Shown here: in pieces, positions 55,065 through 64,000 of the stretch
How positions within the stretch are numbered: the stretch's first letter is position 1
Layout: each line of letters starts with the position of its first letter
Assembly (NCBI GenBank): GCA_030248135.1
Contig: JASANC010001878.1
Span: 12,501 to 76,500 of the forward strand
From: Theristus sp. LFF4_11
Lineage: Eukaryota > Nematoda > Chromadorea > Monhysterida > Xyalidae
Reading direction: 5' to 3'
Length of the DNA stretch: 64,000 nucleotides
The notes under the pieces: model-generated
The model's input: only the letters and a program-made list of their open reading frames with translations
Database searches by the model: none
What the model was told of the DNA's origin: nothing
Translations under genes and position numbers: made by a program

Positions 55065-56773
55065 ATGCCACTGAACGCAGGTCACCAGTGGACGTTGCCT
55101 TTCAATTGTTGCAAAATCGAAACGCTGGCAGGTATTCGTTTAAAAGAATTTTCATTCCGAAAAATTTTACTTTATCTTACAGTACACGCAGAAAAATTCT
55201 ATTCCTATTCCGGATCCTACTTCTGATCCTATTTCCAATCCCATTTTGAATCCTAATCCTGATCCTATTCCTCATCCTATTCCCAATCCTGATCCTACCC
55301 CTGATCCTGATCATGATCCTACTTTGAATCCTATTCCTGATCCTATTCCTTCTCCTATTGTTGACGATTTTGTTGCACGGAGCATGGTAACGTACCGGAA
55401 ATCGTTTCTTACACTCGTACAACACTTACGAAACATAAATTCGACGGCGCAGTGGCAGTTCATTGCAGCTCGGTGGACTGGCCGACCACGACCGTGCAGC
55501 AAATCTAACCAAATAAAAAACCAACAAACGAATGGCGTTTCGACCTAAGCACAAAACGTTAAAAATAGGATCCGGAATAAGATCAGGAGCAGGATCAAGA
55601 TCAGGATCAGGAACGGGATCAGGAATAGCATTCAAATAAGATTAGGATTAGGATCAAAAAATAGAATTAGGATTCAAAATAAAATTATAACTAGGATCTA
55701 GATTAGGCTTTAAAAAAAATCGAATTCAAATAGGATCAGGAATAGAATTTGTGCGTGCACCACGTCAGAAATACCTCACTTCGGTTGCATGGCATGCAGT
55801 TAGTTTCTCAGTGTCAAAAAAACAGTTAAAACGTAACAACGAATTTCGGGCGTAGCAACTGGAATTATTTGAAAAGCTTTTCACAGAGTTCGTGATGGCA
55901 GCAGTAGCTGTGGCGTGTTTGGCGAGCATTGGCGAACTGCTGCGTGGTGTGCTCATTCTGCGACGACGACAAATGGCAGCCACAAACGTCACGAACGCTG
56001 TTGCCACCGAAAAAACGCCACTCCTGGGCCAGTTTTAGAAAACTTAGGAGTCCAATTGTGCTACACCGCTGAAACATCGCAGTTCCGTTTTTCACGTAAA
56101 CTGATTCGGTAATGTCTGCTCTTCAACGTGAAGTTGCAAAATTAAAATGTGTTGTCTCATGTTTTCATGCAGGCTCTCAGTGGTGTAGCACTATTGGGCT
56201 GCTAAGCTTTTATAAAACTGGCCCTGGCAGTTGAAACGAACACAAACAATTGCCAGGCTCATTGCAAATCACCTGTGCATGCTCTCAGGTTAGAAGTTTT
56301 ACAATGTGTTTGGTTGTTTTTTTGGATGCAAGGACGCAGCTACAACTGCAAGCTGTCTTTCTTGTTTTAGCGCTGAGCGAGCGGATTATTTCTGCGTGCA
56401 ACTGAAATCTGTTTCTTGGTATTTGCAAGGTTTATTGTTCATTTCCCCCCACGTGCCTCAGTAGCTTTCAGAAATCCGACTTTTTTCCGACTTGTTTCCA
56501 AAAACTGGCAATAAAATTGTTTTCAGTTATCCAATGTCAAGTGTTCGAACAGCGGCAGTGTTTCAAATGGACGCTCTCATGTTGGAGTACCATTGTTTTC
56601 AAGTGCTCCAAACACTGCTGGATTACTCGCTGATGCTGGTGGTAATGTCGATGAACGTTTGGCTGATGTTGGCCGTAACGCTCGGCTACACGATCACGCA
56701 TTTTTGCACGTTGACTTTTTTGGTCGAAAGATTTGAAGTCATAGATATTTCAGAAAAACGGTTTCACAGTTGA
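55065..56773 (+). CDS. CTR-type copper transporter A (152 aa model)
   Basis: Exons 55065-55131, 55887-56031 and 56527-56773 join in phase to TGA (153 codons). The first ends LPFNCCKIETLAG, aligning with the pre-TM1 segment of the neighbour (LLFAFWQVRSVFG). The second carries TM1 (FVMAAVAVACLASIGELL) followed by RGVLILRRRQM. The third carries TM2 and TM3 with the copper-selective MxxxM filter (MLVVMSMNVW). CTR proteins form trimeric Cu(I) channels in plasma or endosomal membranes. The extracellular Met/His-rich start is not visible, so a 5' exon may be missing. The 56032 donor (gtttta) is weak but phase-correct. Confidence 0.72.
55197..55762. repeat. Inverted pair of gatcctattcc minisatellites in copper transporter A intron
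   Basis: Degenerate 6-12 base units of gatcct(attcct) run at 55197-55365, and the reverse complement (aggatcagg units) runs at 55566-55762. About 200 bases of ordinary sequence lie between. The arms could pair within the first intron. Confidence 0.8.
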
Positions 56774-58200
56774 ACAGAGATTACGTTTCACCTGATATTA
56801 TAAATTTTGCGGATCGACGGAAAATCGACAGATCTGTTAGTGCTTTGGAATACTATTGGCGTGTACACGTATACATATTCGCACAGTGTAACGATGAATT
56901 TTCTTCCGTTCGTTAAATCATACCAGTCGTGCAGAAACCTGATGCCGAAACGAGCAATAAGTTGTGTGTGTCATGTTTATTGGGTCGAATATTTCTTGGT
57001 GTCGTTGTTATTTTTGTTAAAAGCGACTCAAATCTCAAATCATATTATTATTGCTTGGCCCTGCATAAGTCTACAAACAAAAAAATGTAAACTTGTACTT
57101 TCTTCTCATTCCGCGCAAAAAGCTGGGTTTGTTTGCGTATCGTGCTGTGCGCTAGTTTTAGCGCCTCAAAGTTTTTTACTGGCATCTTACATAGTATTTA
57201 TCAAACGTATAACGCGCACTCAAATCCAGTTTTTTTAAAGTTTGAACAGAATGATATCTTAGTGTTTTAGAAGATGGCGGTATATTAACACTGAGGCAAA
57301 ATCATTGAGAATTTGGTAAGAGTCGTGTGTTGAAGATTTCTTTTGGATATCCGAATGAAACCTTGTTGAGATGAGAAAATGCACACCTTGCAAATCTTCA
57401 TCATTTTTTCACATGCAATGCTCTTGTAATTTGTGAAGTTTTTTAATTTTATGTTTTTCTGATCTACGGTTTTCGAAATTTCTTTTTGCATTTTGATTCT
57501 TTGGATAATGTCATTTGGCGATCGTACGGTTATCGTCGCGCTCTGGTCAATGGGTTTATTTATTCACCTGTTCCTTTTGCGCTTTTATGTATTTTGTTTT
57601 TTATTGTTTTTAAAATATGTGAAAGCAATGTTTTTATGCATACCAATTCTATAAAAGTCTGTGTTGCATGTATTTTGCTCACGCAACATGTTTTCAAATC
57701 AAGCTGCAGCCTTTTTACAACTCAATCATTGATTACATTTTATCATGCATTACATGTTTCCACTCAACGAACATGCACCGAGTCAAATAACCTTGTGTCT
57801 GCGGTTGCACGTACATTAGGCCCTGTCAAACCACTGCTATCTGTTCAAAATGCAGCACATTTATACTGTTCATATGTTTTTTGCATTCAATGGCGCGTTG
57901 TTTGGCCCCATACAATAAACATTTTATTACGTTTTTTATAATGCAAAGTTTGCGTTATTTTTGCCACCGCCGCGCTAAAAATCGCATGCCAAACGTATGA
58001 GCAAAATCTAAACACTGCCTCTGAACGCTGTCGTTCATGCAATATGCAAACACGTAAACATATGTTCTTATGTTCTCTTGTCTGGCTTTCTGTTTGTGGT
58101 TTTTTAAACCCTAGACATTTTTAATACGTTTTTTACTTCTTTGCAAAGCGCGTCACAAGGTGTCCATGCCGTAGATCTGCACGCCACTTCACATTCAATT
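56774..58200. other. Spacer between the two copper transporter genes
   Basis: AT-rich DNA with several long open frames (about 56807-57238 and 57486-57941) that lack domain signatures and have irregular composition. The 3' end of transporter A and promoter of transporter B should lie here. Confidence 0.45.
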
Positions 58201-59200
58201 ATGTCGCATGGTCACCACGCACAATCCGCGCCGGTAGCCGAGACTGGTCAGCACATTTTAGGTTGCTTTATTTGCGAACGCAATTTTCATCACGAAACTG
58301 TGACATCATGTTTCAGAGCCGATGCCAGGTGAAGCTCACCACGATGAGTTTTCACTCAGCGGGCATGCATCGCGCCTGCACTTTGGCTACAACACCGAGC
58401 TGCTGTTTGCCTTTTGGCAAGTGCGCTCAGTATTCGGTAACTCAGAATTGTTCATGCAGCATTTTCATAGCACATGAGAAACTGTAGGAACCGCATTGAC
58501 CGCAGTCACCGAACAGATAATAATTTTAGATTTCATCATTTTGCGTTGCAACAAAGTTCAATTCGGTGTTTTCGTGCATTTCTAAGTTCAGGTGTTCGTG
58601 TAGTGTTTACAGCGATGCAAACTTGACTTTCAGCCCTTCTTGTTTCAATGGTTGCGCTGTTCTGCGTGTCGTTTGCGCTGGAGACTCTGAAGTGGGCGAG
58701 AGTGCGCCTGCGCCACTCGAAGTACGCAGCAGCAAGCCTGCGGCGGGCGAGAGCGGCCTCGGCACGCGTGCTGCCAATGAACGAGCCAAGCAAACCGGCA
58801 CACGGCGCGCCAGAAAACGCAGACGCGCAGTCGCGCTCACCGTCGACGCACAGCACCGCCGCAGACACCAGGTGGGGTCACTTGCGCTGTGCCTGTGCGT
58901 TTGTTGGTTTCCGGTGTGTTTCATGGGTGGCTGGTCAAGTGTAACGGACCGAGTTGCGGTGCTTGCAGCCAGCCACGTGTTTGTTGCAGCATTGCGCCGT
59001 GGGCGTACAACGCGCTGCAGTCGCTCTTGTACGCAGTGCAGGTGTTCGTGGCGTACGTGCTGATGCTGGTTGCGATGTCGTTCAACGTCTGGCTGATTGC
59101 TGCCATCGTCAGCGGCATCGCCGTCGCACACTTCATTCTCACGAGCGCCATGCCGTCAATCGAGCACGCGGCCTCATTCGCGGGTGATTGTTGTGAATGA
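58201..59200 (+). CDS. CTR-type copper transporter B (204 aa)
   Basis: Exons 58201-58246, 58317-58436, 58634-58871 and 58990-59200 total 205 codons with all phases compatible. The start MSHGHHAQ is His/Met-rich, as expected of the copper-binding ectodomain, followed by LHFGYNTELLFAFWQVRS before TM1 (LLVSMVALFCVSFALETL). A basic Ala/Ser-rich cytosolic loop of about 70 residues is longer than in transporter A. TM2 contains MLVAMSFNVW with the MxxxM selectivity filter. The TM3 GxxxG packing motif is degenerate (SGIAVAH). The tail ends DCCE, close to the family's metal-binding HCH-type end. GC content is higher than in the flanks. Confidence 0.9.
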
Positions 59201-59252
59201 CTGTTGTTGTTCTTTGTAAAGTATACACGTTTTATCCTGCAAGCAACAAAAC

Positions 59253-59395
59253 AAAAATGAAAGTCATGATTGAATGACAAGCAAAATGGAGGTCAGTCTG
59301 AGCAACAAAAATAAAAAAAAATGAAAGTCATGATTGGATGACAAACAAAATGAAAATCAGTCTAAGCAAAAAAAAATAAAAACTGAGAAGTCGCG
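59253..59395. repeat. Tandem duplication of ~67 bp after copper transporter B
   Basis: The block aatgaaagtcatgattg followed by gatgacaa and ..tcagtct occurs twice, at about 59253 and 59320. AATAAA-type hexamers nearby may serve as polyadenylation signals. Confidence 0.75.
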
Positions 59396-59870
59396 AAGAT
59401 CAGTTCAAGCAGAACAAAAAGTTGAAGACCACACAAAGGTTATGGGGTCAGTGCCGAAGATGACAGACATTTTAGGTAGGGGGTACCTACCCGTGGTGCC
59501 ATTTTTTGGGGCGGGGGGGGGGGTACGTGGGACCCCGGTCGCCTGCTAGGGTGAGTGCATCCGATGCTAATCGATTTATGAGTGGGGCTGTGCCGCCCCT
59601 TCCCCACCCGATTTTTTTATTAAAAATTTTTCAATTTAAAACGCTGTAAATTTCTAAAAATTTGTTAATATACAGTAGTTGTTTGTAAGACAAAATAACC
59701 TCATATTTTATTTAGTGCATGTCATGAACTTGGAAACTCAAAAAATTATAGTTTTTGAAGAAAAAAATTGTGATTTGTGAACAAAAATTTGTGATTTTGG
59801 GAACATTTTGAGAGGGGGTGGGTAACCACGTGAGGTACCGAGTCGGGAAGAGGGTGGGGGTACCTACGGG

Positions 59871-62404
59871 GCTTAGGCTTAGGCTTAGGCTTAGGCTTAG
59901 GCTTAGGCTTAGGCTTAGGCTTAGGCTTAGGCTTAGGCTTAGGCTTAGGCTTAGGCTTAGGCTTAGGCTTAGGCTTAGGCTTAGGCTTAGGCTTAGGCTT
60001 AGGCTTAGGCTTAGGCTTAGGCTTAGGCTTAGGCTTAGGCTTAGGCTTAGGCTTATGCTTAGGCTTAGGCTTAGGCTTAGGCTTAGGCTTAGGCTTAGGC
60101 GTAGGCTTAGGCGTAGGCTTAGGCTTAGGCTTAGGCTTAGGCTTAGGCGTAGGCTTAGGCTTAGGCTTAGGCTTAGGCTTAGGCTTAGGCTTAGGCTTAG
60201 GCTTAGGCTTAGGCTTAGGCTTAGGCTTAGGCTTAGGCTTAGGCTTAGGCTTAGGCGTAGGCTTAGGCTTAGGCGTAGGCTTAGGCTTAGGCTTAGGCTT
60301 AGGCTTAGGCTTAGGCTTAGGCTTAGGCTTAGGCTTAGGCTTAGGCTTAGGCTTAGGCTTAGGCTTAGGCTTAGGCTTAGGCTTAGGCTTAGGCTTAGGC
60401 TTAGGCTTAGGCTTAGGCTTAGGCTTAGGCTTAGGCTTAGGCTTAGGCTTAGGCTTAGGCTTAGGCTTAGGCTTAGGCTTAGGCTTAGGCTTAGGCTTAG
60501 GCTTAGGCTTAGGCTTAGGCTTAGGCTTAGGCTTAGGCTTAGGCTTAGGCTTAGGCTTAGGCTTAGGCTTAGGCTTAAGCTTAGGCTTAGGCTTAGGCTT
60601 AGGCTTAGGCTTAGGCTTAGGCTTAGGCTTAGGCTTAGGCTTAGGCTTAGGCTTAGGCTTAGGCTTAGGCTTAGGCTTAGGCTTAGGCTTAGGCTTAGGC
60701 TTAGGCTTAGGCTTAGGCTTAGGCTTAGGCTTAGGCTTAGGCTTAGGCTTAGGCTTAGGCTTAGGCTTAGGCTTAGGCTTAGGCTTAGGCTTAGGCTTAG
60801 GCTTAGGCTTAGGCTTAGGCTTAGGCTTAGGCTTAGGCTTAGGCTTAGGCTTAGGCTTAGGCTTAGGCTTAGGCTTAGGCTTAGGCTTAGGCTTAGGCTT
60901 AGGCTTAGGCTTAGGCGTAGGCTTAGGCTTAGGCTTAGGCTTAGGCTTAGGCTTAGGCTTAGGCTTAGGCTTAGGCTTAGGCTTAGGCTTAGGCTTAGGC
61001 TTAGGCTTAGGCTTAGGCTTAGGCTTAGGCTTAGGCTTAGGCTTAGGCTTAGGCTTAGGCTTAGGCTTAGGCTTAGGCTTAGGCTTAGGCTTAGGCTTAG
61101 GCTTAGGCTTAGGCTTAGGCTTAGGCTTAGGCTTAGGCTTAGGCTTAGGCTTAGGCTTAGGCTTAGGCTTAGGCTTAGGCTTAGGCTTAGGCTTAGGCTT
61201 AGGCTTAGGCTTAGGCTTAGGCTTAGGCTTAGGCTTAGGCTTAGGCTTAGGCTTAGGCTTAGGCTTAGGCTTAGGCTTGGGCTTAGGCTTAGGCTTAGGC
61301 TTAGGCTTAGGCTTAGGCTTAGGCTTAGGCTTAGGCTTAGGCGTAGGCGTAGGCTTAGGCGTAGGCGTAGGCTTAGGCTTAGGCTTAGGCTTAGGCTTAG
61401 GCTTAGGCTTAGGCTTAGGCTTAGGCTTAGGCTTAGGCTTAGGCTTAGGCTTAGGCTTAGGCTTAGGCTTAGGCTTAGGCTTAGGCTTAGGCTTAGGCTT
61501 AGGCTTAGGCTTAGGCTTAGGCTTAGGCTTAGGCTTAGGCTTAGGCTTAGGCTTAGGCTTAGGCTTAGGCTTAGGCTTAGGCTTAGGCGTAGGCTTAGGC
61601 TTAGGCTTAGGCTTAGGCTTAGGCTTAGGCTTAGGCTTAGGCTTAGGCGTAGGCTTAGGCGTAGGCTTAGGCGTAGGCTTAGGCGTAGGCTTAGGCTTAG
61701 GCTTAGGCTTAGGCTTAGGCTTAGGCTTAGGCTTAGGCTTAGGCTTAGGCTTAGGCTTAGGCTTAGGCTTAGGCTTAGGCTTAGGCTTAGGCTTAGGCGT
61801 AGGCTTAGGCGTAGGCTTAGGCTTAGGCTTAGGCTTAGGCTTAGGCTTAGGCTTAGGCTTAGGCTTAGGCTTAGGCTTAGGCTTAGGCTTAGGCTTAGGC
61901 TTAGGCTTAGGCTTAGGCTTAGGCTTAGGCTTAGGCTTAGGCTTAGGCTTAGGCTTAGGCTTAGGCTTAGGCTTAGGCTTAGGCTTAGGCTTAGGCTTAG
62001 GCTTAGGCTTAGGCTTAGGCTTAGGCTTAGGCTTAGGCTTAGGCTTAGGCTTAGGCTTAGGCTTAGGCTTAGGCTTAGGCTTAGGCTTAGGCTTAGGCTT
62101 AGGCTTAGGCTTAGGCTTAGGCTTAGGCTTAGGCTTAGGCTTAGGCTTAGGCTTAGGCTTAGGCTTAGGCTTAGGCTTAGGCTTAGGCTTAGGCTTAGGC
62201 TTAGGCTTAGGCTTAGGCTTAGGCTTAGGCTTAGGCTTAGGCTTAGGCTTAGGCTTAGGCTTAGGCTTAGGCTTAGGCTTAGGCTTAGGCTTAGGCTTAG
62301 GCTTAGGCTTAGGCTTAGGCTTAGGCTTAGGCTTAGGCTTAGGCTTAGGCTTAGGCTTAGGCTTAGGCTTAGGCTTAGGCTTAGGCTTAGGCTTAGGCTT
62401 AGGC
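59871..62404 (+). repeat. Interstitial telomeric repeat, (TTAGGC)n about 422 units
   Basis: An almost pure array of the nematode telomere hexamer, TTAGGC-strand 5' to 3' with increasing coordinate. Deviations are mostly GTAGGC, clustered near 60100-60150, 60255-60275, 61340-61372, 61587-61690 and 61798-61812, plus single TTATGC, TTAAGC and TTGGGC units. Unique sequence follows on both sides, so in this assembly it is interstitial or subtelomeric. The long Pro-Lys, Leu-Arg and Gly-Leu frames across it are artefacts. Confidence 0.98.
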
Positions 62405-63293
62405 ACTCCCTACACGTTCCAAACTTATCGAGTTTTGTCTTTGTCTGAGTTTATTATGGCTTTATAACAGTACTAACACACAAACTAACAAGAAATAAAA
62501 ACATACTTGTTGTGTCGCTTGCCGCCACATTCGGCGGGCTCATCGTCTTCCTCTTGTCAACAATCGATCGTTGGTTCGAGTCGATGGTTCAGTCTCGACC
62601 TTGTGGCAAGATGGGGATCTTGAAACGATTTGTGCTCGACAATCACAGATTCAAACCTGGCAATTCGCATGAAAATTGAATGAAAGGTCACTTGCACAAA
62701 CAAACATCACAAACAACAGAATCATCCATGAGAGATAAACCAACTCAAATCGTAAAACGATACGGCACGTCACTGTTGGATTTCCGGTCGTTCGCATCTG
62801 ACGCACAAACATCACAAACAACAGGAACATTCATGAGAGATAAACCAACATGAGATAAAACAAAAAATGTCGATCATAGCCGTACGTCAGTTTTGGCCTT
62901 ACGTCGGCGGTATCACATGGTAAATGCAAAATACGCCGCAATCATAAATTGTACTAAAAATCGCACGAAAACAACATGATGAAATGAAAATTGACTGATT
63001 TGATCAAGCAACCGCAATCACAACAAAAAGTACATTTTCCATTGTTTAATTCTTATTTGACAACGTGCTAAGTGTGTGCAGAGGTTCAGAAGTTGATTTG
63101 ATTGTTTTTTTTTCAGAAGCTCTTTTCGTCTTCGTCCATACCTGACGTATGCTGACGTATGCAGACGTACGTCGAAGTACGTCAGGCGCAAACGAACGCA
63201 AATCGTAAAATGATACGGCACGTCACTTTAGGATTTCCGTTTGTTCGCATCTGACGTACGTCTGCATACTTTAGGTACAAACGGGCCTTTGGC
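62405..63293. other. Repeat-rich flank of the telomeric array; no gene seen
   Basis: The sequence contains repeated segments such as acaaacatcacaaacaacag (about 62699 and 62805) and gcacgtcact...ggatttccg (about 62766 and 63219). It also has a cluster of tgacgtatg/acgtacgtc palindromic motifs at 63140-63190 and 63250-63270. Confidence 0.6.
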
Positions 63294-63938
63294 GGTATTC
63301 ATCCAGCAGACCGGTCACCCAGTAGACCGGTCGCACCAGAGAACTTCGTTCTGTTTTCTGGTAACATGCAACTTGTGGAGTGAAATACTGACTTTCGGTT
63401 TTCGGAATACGGTAACGACTATTTTGGCTCTTGACACGATGTTCCCTGATCATCAAGCATTAGTACTGAGCCCCGACTATTGTACTCTTGACTCTTGGGA
63501 CAATTTTTTTACGATTATCCTTGCTAAACCACAGGGCACCTACAGAATTGTGTTGCCAACATAAAGGTGTTTTGCTATTGCAACACCTTATGAGAAAAAA
63601 TTACGTCTCATACCGAAGCAATGAAGAAGTTCTGTAGGTGTCCTGAGGCTTCGAAAGCCTTAATTGGGAAAATCGTGGATATAACATTCAGTGGGTTCAA
63701 TAATGTTCAATTAAATTCAATGGGTAAATTCAGTATTTGACTGTGTTTCATGCTTTTAGAGATATTTCAATAAAAATCCTCAACCATCAGAAAAGATCGT
63801 GTCGACTGCAAGTGGTCGTTACAGTACTCCGTTAGCTTAAACTTCTATTAGTTCACATTACAAGTGGTCTGCGCGTTAACACACGAAGTTTTCTGGTGTG
63901 ACCGGTCTATTGGGTGACCGGTCTGCTTGAAGAATACC
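63294..63938. mobile_element. Terminal-inverted-repeat element near the window end
   Basis: The left 55 bases (ggtattcatccagcagaccg, then accggtcgcaccagagaactt) reappear inverted at 63884-63938 with a few changes. The interior has no recognised gene. A two-unit telomeric stub, gcttaggcttag, follows at about 63944. Confidence 0.7.
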
Positions 63939-64000
63939 CACTATGCTTAGGCTTAGCTGGATACATCAGCGGAATACATCAGCTACTGGATAGCGGCGGG

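Noticed and set aside
57486..57941. 151-residue plus-strand open frame with hydrophobic stretches
   Set aside because: There is no domain match and no splice context. Composition is that of AT-rich spacer between the two copper transporter genes.
58607..59131. 174-residue minus-strand open frame
   Set aside because: It is antisense to the well-supported copper transporter B exons and is an effect of their GC-rich third positions.
59746..62448. Very long open frames of Pro-Lys, Leu-Arg or Gly-Leu dipeptides
   Set aside because: They arise because a six-base repeat without stops is open in several frames on both strands. They are translations of the TTAGGC array.

Overview
The window reads as nuclear DNA of a nematode. 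The evidence is AT-rich sequence, short phase-consistent spliceosomal introns, a 2.5 kb block of the nematode telomere hexamer TTAGGC, and a giant EGF/ZP-domain apical matrix gene of the kind represented by Caenorhabditis elegans fbn-1. It cannot be assigned to a genus from sequence alone. No RNA genes, CRISPR arrays or bacterial features were seen.

Layout. (1) 23-26345, plus strand: the 3' part of one very large gene. 58 exons could be placed, all joining in phase and giving about 3,116 residues. It has five tandem super-repeats of EGF-like and Cys-rich modules, a lustrin-like module, short EGFs, a Ser/Thr-rich mucin segment, two more EGFs, a ZP domain, a furin site, a transmembrane helix and a short tail. 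Its introns carry many MITE-like elements, a LINE fragment, a satellite and two small tandem duplications covering exon ends. (2) 27833-34377, plus strand: three tandem calmodulin-like EF-hand genes or cassettes with matching exon lengths. Only the first has an obvious initiator exon. (3) 34636-50760, minus strand: two diverged S1-family serine protease genes with matching exon architecture. Between them lie a 222-bp satellite array (inside an intron of the first), a short coiled-coil exon set, and a DNA transposon copy invaded by a 3.4 kb foldback element. (4) 50998-54120: two weakly supported small Cys-rich plus-strand exon sets, and a minus-strand secreted protein of 323 residues with a Thr-rich tail that matches no family I recognise. 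(5) 55065-59200, plus strand: two CTR-type copper transporter genes in tandem. (6) 59871-62404: interstitial (TTAGGC)n, followed by repeat-rich DNA to the window end.

How the parts relate. The EGF/ZP protein is expected on apical epidermal surfaces in the precuticle or cuticle matrix, released or remodelled by furin-type cleavage. The serine proteases and the Thr-rich protein are also predicted to be secreted. The calmodulin-like and copper transporter clusters look like local gene duplications, and nothing seen links them functionally to the matrix gene. Duplication is the theme of the window at every scale: modules within a gene, genes within clusters, and satellites, foldbacks and MITEs between them.
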